Assembly: GCA_963921825.1 (NCBI GenBank)
Contig: OY997594.1
Span: forward strand, 30,982,956 to 31,046,955
DNA length: 64,000 bases
DNA from: Erodium maritimum
Taxonomy: Eukaryota > Streptophyta > Magnoliopsida > Geraniales > Geraniaceae
Direction of reading: 5' to 3'
Made by a program: the position numbers and the translations under genes. Shown in pieces: positions 56,038 through 64,000 of the stretch. The notes below the pieces were generated by a model. The model was not told the origin of the DNA. It made no database searches and worked only from the letters and a program-made list of their open reading frames with translations. The stretch's first letter is position 1. Each line of letters opens with the position of its first letter.

Positions 56038-56042
<5 letters not shown>

Positions 56043-56090
<48 letters not shown>

Positions 56091-56091
56091 C
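56043..56091. repeat. (AC)n(AT)n microsatellite
   Basis: About 15 AC and 10 AT units following the PIN1 fragment. Confidence 0.9.
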
Positions 56092-56416
56092 AAGATTCCC
56101 GTTCCAGAAGTGGGAGAAATGACAAGAGAAAAGAGACATGAAGCCGGCCTTCCGTCCTGCACGAACAAATCCATCTTGAAGATCAAGCAAACACCATAAA
56201 TAGTTTGGACTTCAACTGTATCACCTGGAACAACATTAATCAATGAGGTTTAACGTTGATCCATTTATCTACATGAGTCTTTACTATCAACAATGAATTG
56301 AAATCAATGGGTGTTACGGTTGTTTCATATGTAAACAAGTTCTAAGTTCAACACGGAAGAGACAAGTGAAACGGTGTGTATCGAAGTTTGGTTTTGCATT
56401 AATCAAAGAAAGGGTA

Positions 56417-56536
56417 TCTATGTGTGTGTATATATGTATATATATATATATACACACGTGTATGTGTATATATATATGTATCTATATATATATATGCACG
56501 TGTATATATGTATCTATATATGTGTATATATATATA
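56417..56536. repeat. (TA)/(GT) microsatellite
   Basis: Compound TATATG/GTGTAT repeats ending at the 5' end of the MULE. Confidence 0.9.
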
Positions 56537-59500
56537 GGGCAGCTATCCAGTAAAAACCACCTTTATTGTGCAAACTACGAACCCACTGTAGCCGCGCGAT
56601 CTGTCAGTCTTGACGTCAGCACGGAGAGCCAGATTGCGCCACGCGTCCAAAGAGTGTGCGCCAGCTCATTTGAACGGAACGCGGAATCGCGCGAGAAATA
56701 AAGCTGATTATATCGTTTGGCGATATATTTAAATTCGCGCCATTCAAAATAGTTAATTTCGATTCCTTTCCTTCTTCAACCTTCTGTCTTCGCGATTTCT
56801 CAGACAAATTTATATTTCTTCCTTCTTCAACCTGCTGTGTTTGCGATTCGCGATTCCAGAGACAGATCAGCGTCAATTGAACACAAAGTTGTCTTTGAAG
56901 GTCCAAAAAACACGAAGCTCGACCAAACAAACCATGTAAGTTCTGAAATTTGTTAAATTATGTTATTTATCGAATTTTAACAAAAATTGTAAGATTCCAA
57001 AGTAGATATCCGTCGAAAATTTGTTCCATTGTTACTTTTCAAAAGAATAGATTGATTTTGTTGAAATGTATGAACAAGTGTGTGTTATACAACTGAGATT
57101 GCTGAATTTAGAATAATAAATTTGTTATGTAAACCCTAATTGTTGCACAAAAACTGGGACTTGATTTGAGATAGTGCTTGTAGCATCAACATAGGGATGT
57201 TAGAAGCATGAAGCATCCCGAAGCCTTCGAGATATTACAAGCATCACGCAGGGATGCTTGTAGCATCCCATCGATAAAGGACTTTAACATTGTTAGATTG
57301 AGAGTCCAATCAGTAATAGAGAGTGTGGATTTTGTCCATCCATAAAGGATATTAGCACTAGTAGATTTAGTGTTCAAACCACTGATACAGTGTGTTGGTT
57401 GGTAACTAGTATACACACTTGTTGTTATTTGCATATTCACATTGTAACATACACAACACTAATAGTTTTAGTGGACAACTGCTAGTGTTCTATGTGTCCA
57501 ATTACTTATACACTGCCTGTTATTTGGTTCTACAGTGAGGGAAAAAATATGACTACACCAAATAGTAATACCACACCAACAACACCTCGTGTCACACGCC
57601 AAACTGCTCAAAAACCACTACGTGTGCCAGTACCGAAAACACCTCGTGTGACACGCCAAACAGCTCAAAAACCACCGCGTTGCCCACACTGTAAAGACCA
57701 AGAAAAACTTAATGTTTAAATTATTAAATAATAACGTCGAGGTTAGGAACAAGTTGTTTTGTGTAAAAAAAAAGGAAGTGAGCTGACTGGGCCGGTCAGG
57801 TCCAGGCCCAAATCAGCCAAAACCAAGCCCAAAGCCCAGCTATATAAACCCATTTTAGGGTTTCTTCTCAGCATTTTGATTCCCCCCTCTTCTTCGTCCT
57901 GCGCAGCCGACCCCCGCACCCCTCTTCTCTCTCTGTCTTCGTTCTCGGCTTCACACCACCGATCCCGTCTCCCTCTCTCAACTCCGGTCTCCGGCGACCC
58001 TCTCCCTCTCAGTTCTCCGATCCCGACCACACCAAGCCTCCCTCCCTCCCTCATCTCCGTTTCTCTCCCGAGTCCGGCCACCGAGCCCCCTCCTCGTCTC
58101 CGTCCAGCCACGGCGCCACCGCTCCCGAGTCCGCCCACTCCTCTCACGCCACCACGGCCGTCTCCTCCGTCCGTTTCACGACCACCGAGCCGCCGCCGTC
58201 CTTTCCTTCCACGCCCGTGACCGCCGGAGCCACCACCGTGGGCGAGGTCACCGAGGGCGTTGTGCTCTGCCTCGAGACCGAGAACGTGGAGGCCGCCGTG
58301 AAGAAGGCCGTGCACCGCCGATGCCATCCCGACCGTCTCCGCCGCCGGCCGTTTTCTTTCGTCGCCCCACGGTGAGAACCCGAAACCGTGTTGTTTTGGG
58401 TCGTCGGTTGTAGCTTCGCCGGTGGCCGGCCGGTTTCAAAACCGAGCCCTTTATTCCTTCTTCTTCCCTTTGTGTTGTCTTCGAGTTGCTGTTGGTCCCC
58501 GTTTTTGTTGCTGTTCTTAAATCTGGTACCTTGTGTAACAAAAGGGAAAGGAAATGAACCCTAATTCGAGTTAAATCTAATGGAAGTTCAAAATCAGTTT
58601 TTGTAAAATGGAGAAAAACGGGACTAAAAAACTAACCGGTTTAAAGACAAAATTTGGGTTTCGGTTATGTTGTAAATCGATTTAAAAACGGTGTTAAACC
58701 TGGTTTTTGGAGCGAGTCAGAACGATTTTGGGACTGAAAACGTTGGATCTGTTCGGTTGGAATCAAATCAGGGTTTTGGAAAGAAAAGGGTTGTAAAATG
58801 GAAAATCAATTTAAGGAAAAAGGGTTTTAAAATGAAAAGGAATTAAAAGCGTTTCGGTTTTAAAAACGGTTTAAATCGAGGAGTTGTGAATCTAAGTTGT
58901 AAACAGGATTTAGGGACGGTTGTTCAAAAACCGAACTCAATTTCATTTTGGGCTCAAAAGATCGGAACAGAAACAGATTTGAAACGAAAACCGTTCTGTT
59001 TTTGAACAAAGGGTTATTAATCGGAATTGGGAACGACTCTGGAACTCGGGGTAAAAGGGACTGCTATTTGGGTTTAAAAAGGAACAAAAGCGGACCGCTG
59101 ACTCGGACCTCGGGATTCGTGCATTGGGACCGTGCCTCGCATGCACCGGTTTCGGTGCTCGGGTACCCAAACCCGATTCGCCGTGACCCCGCTTTTAGCC
59201 CGCTCGAGTTTAAAAGACAAATGTCGGATTTAAATTGGACAAATCGTAATCTTTAACTTAACGGTGGAACCGTTATTAATTATGGCTTTCGTGTTATCTT
59301 TAGCGTTCGGCTTCGATCGAAGTGAAGCCCGGAGGTGGCGAGCCAGAACGTCAGCAGCTAGGAAGTGTAGCGGGTGCTCTTCGGTTGAGGTAGGGAAAAG
59401 TAGCCGGATCTCGGCCCTGACTAGGGAAAGTTAACTGTAGAATTGCATGTGACACCGGGGTGTCGTGGGTTATTTAGGTTATCGAATATTAGAAATGCAT

Positions 59501-59581
59501 GATACGGGAACGTAGCGAATACGGGAATGCATGTGACACTTAGTAGTGTCGTAGGAGCAGAGAACTTAGTGGTAATTGTTT

Positions 59582-60330
59582 TACTGGAGGCATATGACCA
59601 TGCCCGGAGGTTGATTGCGAACTTATCGATATTAGGAGTACTGGAGGCATATGACCATGCCCGGAGGTTGTTTGTGAAACTAGTGATCTTAGGACTGATG
59701 GAGGCATCGAGTATGCCGGAGGTTGTTGTGCGTAAATTGTTGTTGAGTTTGGGTGGCCTTGAGAGCCCGTATTATTTATTGTTGAGTTTGGGTGGCCTTG
59801 AGAGCCCGTGTTATTTGTTGTCAAGTTGGGTGGCCTTGAGAGCCGTGTTATTTATTGCTGAGTCTTGGGTGGCCATGAGAGCCCGTGTTGTCGTTTCGGT
59901 GTTTTGGGTGGCCGTGAGTGCCCGTGGGGTTGTGAACCCGTACTTTATCGTTGGTGTCTTGGGTGGCCATGAGGGCCCGTAGGGTTGTTGAACCTGTGTT
60001 TGGTTGTCGGTGTTTTGTTGGCCTTGAGTGCCTGTGGAGTTGTCACCGGTGTCGTTACTGTCTGTTTGAACTTGTTTGTGATTGTGATTGGTTACTGGTT
60101 ACTGGCGGAGGTTGTGTGGTGTAGCTAGCCTCCCGACTGGGATCGGGAGAAGCGGAGGGGTTGTGGGCTAGCTCCCCGACTGGGATCGGGGGAATGACGC
60201 GCGGGTGTGACTAACCACCCGACTGGGATCGGGTGAAGCGGAGAGGTTGTGGGTTAGCCCCCCGACTGGGATCGGGGGAAGTTGCGCGACAGGTCGACCG
60301 CCTGTACCGACTGGGATCGGAAAGGGCAGG
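59582..60330 (+). repeat. Minisatellite block in LTR D
   Basis: Three arrays: GGAGGCATATGACCATGCCC copies; TTGGGTGGCCTTGAGAGCCC copies (about 35-60 bp apart); GACTGGGATCGGG copies (about 50 bp apart, 60120-60330). The first two are recognisably related to those of LTR C. Confidence 0.85.
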
Positions 60331-60568
60331 ATACAGAGATTGGTTACTGAGCAGCTGGTTTGCGATCCTTTGCGATCTTGTTTGGTATTGCGTGGTTGTC
60401 AGTCGTGTCTTTGGAGGAGGTCGTCAATCGTAGTGTGGGGTCTACATCACGTGTCCGAATGTTGAGTCAGTTGAGGAAAGTACTGGTCGTGTGTGTGTCT
60501 TTTGGGTCGTGGTTGGTGTCACCGGCTTTGTCTGCTAAGTATGCCGTAGTCAGTCTGTTATCCGTGGT

Positions 60569-60586
60569 GGTGAGCGAACGCTCACC
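60569..60586 (+). other. Hairpin in LTR D
   Basis: GGTGAGC-GAAC-GCTCACC, perfect 7-bp stem, 19 nt upstream of an acceptor-like AG. Confidence 0.65.
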
Positions 60587-63551
60587 CCTAGCTGCTTTTC
60601 CTACAGGTACTATTCGTGGGACGGACTAGGTGAGCTCTCGAAGCTTGAGGAGCTAGGAGCGGAGTCCGGGTTTTGTTTTTTGAGTCTAGTGACGGATACC
60701 TTGTACTTTTGTCCACTTGTTGGGACGTGTTTTAAACTGTAATCATTATTTTTGTTGAACTAAACTGGTATTTTAAAGTGATTTAAAGAAAACAGGTTTA
60801 AAGAATTGTATCTTTTAAATGTTCGCGTCCCGAGTTCGGTTCGCTGAAATTGGGGCGTGACACACACCGACAACACCTTCTGTACCACGCCAAACAGCAA
60901 AAAAACCACCGCGTGTACCCACACCATGTGTGCCCACACCTGTACCAGTGAACACATGCACAATACCACCTGTACCTCATCCAGTAGTAGCTCCAGAGGA
61001 GAGAAATGAGCCTGCCAACTCTGATAATACAGTGGCGGTCAAAGACATTGAGTGTCCACCAGATGTGACAAATATCCACCAACAACATCCTAGTGAAAAC
61101 ACTGATGATACGATCAGAGTGGATGATGTAGAGGCACATGTTGTGGAAGCTGCAGTGGAAGAAAATCAAAATCAACCAAGTTCAAGTGAAAGCCAACATT
61201 CTGAACATTCTGCGTTCCGAGTGCCTGTTGTTGAAGCTGCAGTAGAAGCAAATCCAAACCAACCAAGTTCAAGTGAAAACATACATTCTGAACATTCTGC
61301 AATCTCGGTACCTGCTTCATTCATCCAGTTGACAGAGGATGGGAAAAGGGAATACATTCCAAATTGCCACGAGGACAGGAAGCCAAAAGAAAAAAGGAGT
61401 TCAAGACACTAGCTGTTGCAATTAACTTTTATGAGAGTTATGCAAAAGTGACGGGTTTCAGCGTTCGGAGAGGGGCAGAAAAAAAGAACAAAGATCAAAC
61501 CGTGACCCTCAAGTACTTGCTCTGCGCAAAAGAAGGGCATAAGTACGAGCGCAAGGAACCTAAGGATGACGAGCCAATAGAAGAAAAGGTAAGAAACCGG
61601 CTATTGTCAAGAACTGGTTGCAAAGCGAAAATAGCTATTAAATTCAAAGCCACAGAAAATGGGAACGTGTACTTCATAAAGGAGTTTGTTGAAGCGCACA
61701 ACCATGAGTTGTTCGTCATGAACGACGGGCAGTACATGAGATCCAACAGGAGGGTGACATCACCGATACAGAACTGGTTACTGAATTGACAGAAAGCTAC
61801 AGTTGGTCCGGTTCTGTGTCACAAAGTTTTAAGCGAAACGCTTGGAGATCCGGAAAAGGTTGGTGCAACTACGAGGGATTTCATGAACTACCAGAGGGAT
61901 CTACGTGCTTATGTAATGGATAAAGATGTCCAGATGGTACTGGACAGGTTCCATGAGAAGACGGAGTCCATCCCCGAATTCTTTTTTGAGTTCAAAACTG
62001 ACCGCTCCGATAGGTTGACCGCTGTTTTTTAGGCTGATGCTGAAATGTTGAAGGACTACAAACTCTATGGGGACTGTGTAGCTTTCGATTCAACTTATCA
62101 CACAAACCAGTAAGTAACGTTGAGATATTGTTCGTCTGGTGGTTTATATAGAATTGTTGTTTTTATAATTTTTTTTTAATTTTGCAGGTACGACATGATA
62201 TTCTCTCCATTCACTGGAATAAATAGCCACAACAAATCAGTGACCTTCGCGGCAGCCCTGATATCAAAAGAAGATGTACCATCCTTTGTTTGGATTTTCC
62301 AAACATTCCTCAAGGCGATGAACGGGAAGGAGCCTCTATGCCTCATTACTGACCAGGACCCTGCAATGAAGATTGCAGTGAACGAGGTGATGAAAGAGAC
62401 AAAACACCGGTTCCGCATGTGGCACATCATGGAGAAAATTCCAAAAAAGGTGAGTACAAGTTCAAATTCATTATCGTGCTGATTGATTTTGGACTAAGAG
62501 TGGTGCAATGTTAAGGTACAGAGTAACTGGTTGGATGGCTTCTTACTTGTTTTCCACTCACAGAAGCAAATAGTTCACCATTCACACCACTGATAATTTA
62601 ATAATCATCCTGCTGGTAGTTTACAAATGCACTGTGCTGATAATTTAGCATGTTAATTATTGTTTTGCCAGGTTTCCCTTGGCAATCTGTCTGAAACTAA
62701 CTTTAAGCAAGAGATTAAGGAAGTGGTGTGGTCCAGGACTATGACGATAGATGAATTTGAGAAAAAATGGCCTGCGATAATCAAGAAGTGCAATTTAGAT
62801 GACAACACCTGGCTGTAACAACTGTTTAAGATGAGGGAGGACTGGATACCCGCCTACTTCCATGATTTTTCGATGGCGAGGCTGATGAGGACGACATCCC
62901 GTTCTGAGAGCCAAAATAGTACCTTTAGGAAGTTGACCGACAAGTATCTCCCGCTGGTCCATTTCATGTGGAGAGTCGACGGCGTGGTGAACAACCAAAG
63001 AGAGGAAACAAGGTACTTGGCCATGAAGTCTGCCACGTGTCACCCATAGTACAAGCTGAATTCAGAACTGGAGCGCCATGCTTGGAACCTATACACATTG
63101 CCCATTTTCTTCAAGGTGCAAAAGTACATGATGCTGACCGACAAGCTCGAACTCCACAAAATGGATGATAAGAAGACCAACGAAGGAATGATAAAGTTGT
63201 ACTTCATCAGTGACGACAACAACAATGAATTCATTGTGGCGAGGATGATGGAGACAAACCACTTTGACTATTCGTGCAAGAGATTCCAGGAAAAAGGTTT
63301 GATGTGCATCCATATATTCCTAGCAATGAGAAATGCGAGGATGAAGCTAATCCCGGACAGCATGGTGAATCTGAGATGGTGTAGGGAGACAGCCAGACAA
63401 GACCAAGAAGCAAGGGCAAACATGGATCCTGAAGATACGAACAAACTGATAGAGGACATCAAGAAACGATTTGCTGAGCTGATCGAAGTCCCAGATCCTT
63501 CCTTTTCAAATCTGCAGAGTCTGTTCCACACACTGAAGAACACAACCATAC

Positions 63552-64000
63552 TATCACGCCCCAATTTCATTAAAACCGAACTCGGGACGCGAACGTTTAA
63601 AATAATAAAACAATTGAAACCTGTTTTGAATAAACACTTTAAAAACACCATTTGTTCAACAAAATAATATTTACAACTTAAAACACGTCCCAACAAGTGG
63701 ACAAAAGTATGGTATCCGTCGCTAGACTCAAATAAACCCAGAATCCCGCTCCTAGCTCTTCAAGCTTCAGAAGCTCACCTAGTCCAACCTGCGACCGGTA
63801 CCTGTAGGAAAAGCAGCTAGGGGTGAGCGTTCGCTCACCACCACGGATAACAGACTGAGTCTGGCATAATTAGCAGACAATGCCGGTAACAACAACAACC
63901 AACTCAACCCCGGGGATCACTATCCCCAAACTCAAGTAACCCGACCGACACCCACACACTAATACTTTCCTCAGCCGACTCAACACTCAGACACGTAAGG
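63552..64000 (-). mobile_element. LTR F (minus strand), 3' part only in window
   Basis: Minus-strand copy whose end reads GAAATTGGGGCGTGATA (from 63552). It is close to LTRs C and D: the minus-strand text around 63780-63840 matches the tail, acceptor-like AG (63802-63803) and hairpin of LTR C. Its hairpin is 63822-63839 (GGTGAGC-GTTC-GCTCACC as read on the plus strand). The rest lies beyond the window, so length and target duplication cannot be checked. Inserted in the FAR1-type MULE gene. Confidence 0.85.

Larger units (their letters stand above)
57690..60862 (+). mobile_element. Solo LTR D (3173 bp), inside the FAR1-type MULE
   Basis: Starts TGTAAAGACC, ends GAAATTGGGGCGTGACA, flanked by 5-bp CACAC (57685-57689, 60863-60867). 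TATATAAA at 57841-57848; leader; donor-like CACG/GTGAGA (GT 58372-58373); minisatellites 59582-59690, 59735-60060 and 60120-60330; hairpin 60569-60586; acceptor-like CCTACAG (AG 60605-60606); 256-bp tail. Its start resembles LTR A while its end is close to LTR C. Confidence 0.9.
57549..63551 (+). pseudogene. FAR1/FHY3-type MULE transposase, broken by LTR D, stops and frameshifts
   Basis: N-terminal Pro/Thr-rich repeats (TPRVTRQTAQKP, units of about 18-20 aa) are split by LTR D (57690-60862). After it come an acidic/Ser linker with two VVEAAVE repeats (61140-61330), the FAR1 DNA-binding domain (FYESYAKVTGFSVRRG, RTGCKAKIAIK, FVEAHNHELF; 61430-61720), the MULE DDE domain (FDSTYHTN, ITDQDPAMKIAV, FRMWHIMEK; 62080-62440) and a SWIM zinc finger lacking its first Cys (YSCKRFQEKGLMCIHIF). 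Putative introns are 62110-62187 and 62450-62671. Damage includes a frameshift near 61390, stops at 61787, near 62031, 62816 and 63047, and probably one base missing before LTR D. It is nonfunctional. Confidence 0.85.
56537..64000 (+). mobile_element. FAR1-type Mutator-like element (MULE), 5' part; continues past the window
   Basis: The left end GGGCAGCTATCC plus AACCACC..GAACCC resembles plant FAR1-MULE terminal inverted repeats; the right end lies outside the window. If a 9-bp duplication exists, it is hidden in the TA microsatellite. The element carries the transposase gene described below and is broken by LTRs D and F. Right-hand bounds are provisional. Confidence 0.6.

Noticed and set aside
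1..64000. CRISPR array, bacterial operon or organellar genes
   Set aside because: Direct repeats here are minisatellites without regular spacers, and no prokaryotic or organellar genes were found.

Overview
This window is nuclear DNA from a flowering plant, probably a eudicot; the species cannot be told. The evidence is a ten-exon gene for a plant DUF547/MIP1-type protein, a scrap of a PIN1-type auxin carrier exon, a FAR1-type Mutator transposase relic, L1-type LINEs with plant-type ORF1 (DUF4283 plus zinc knuckle), and very dense nested transposable elements. I see no bacterial operons, CRISPR arrays, rRNA or genuine tRNA genes.

Layout. 1-5.96 kb: unclassified repeats and remnants. 5.97-7.65 kb: a minus-strand LINE-like unit carrying only ORF1. 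7.67-9.00 kb: a 1.33 kb foldback element with a 10-bp target duplication. 9.59-15.36 kb: a minus-strand LTR split by a second, plus-strand LTR, each with its own 5-bp duplication. 15.36-19.4 kb: unclassified repeats, a long GGA/GAA microsatellite and another LINE-like unit interrupted by a 3.3 kb LTR (19.40-22.73 kb). 22.83-23.58 kb: a MITE. 23.79-25.56 kb: a 5'-truncated LINE. 26.72-32.30 kb: a full-length L1-type LINE with a 13-bp target duplication. 32.3-50.2 kb: a cluster of minus-strand ORF1-only units, one split by a 2.8 kb LTR (37.18-39.99 kb), plus a second copy of the foldback element (43.55-44.90 kb), a SINE-like sequence and the 3' end of an RNase H-type LINE. 50.2-54.8 kb: the only convincing host gene. 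54.8-56.5 kb: a 48-bp minisatellite, a PIN1 exon fragment and microsatellites. 56.5-64 kb: a decayed FAR1-type MULE broken by two more LTRs, the second running off the window.

The DUF547/MIP1 gene is intact (predicted 607 aa) with consistent splice sites. Everything else that is coding is transposon-derived and mostly broken.

The most unusual signals are structural. (1) The six large LTRs (2.8-3.3 kb, all apparently solo) share an arrangement: leader, ACGGTGAG splice-donor-like site, about 2 kb containing a minisatellite that differs between copies, a GNRA-type hairpin, then a 3' splice-site-like AG 19-28 nt further on, and in the four unbroken copies a constant ~250 bp tail. (2) The ORF1-only LINE-like units share a 3'-terminal hairpin with compensatory base changes, and an autonomous-type LINE has a similar hairpin at the same place. 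(3) The two foldback elements have long inverted arms, 10-bp target duplications and a core of TGTTGATAAAA-type repeats; their ends resemble the end of the FAR1-type MULE. All coordinates and splice sites were read by eye, and no database search was possible.
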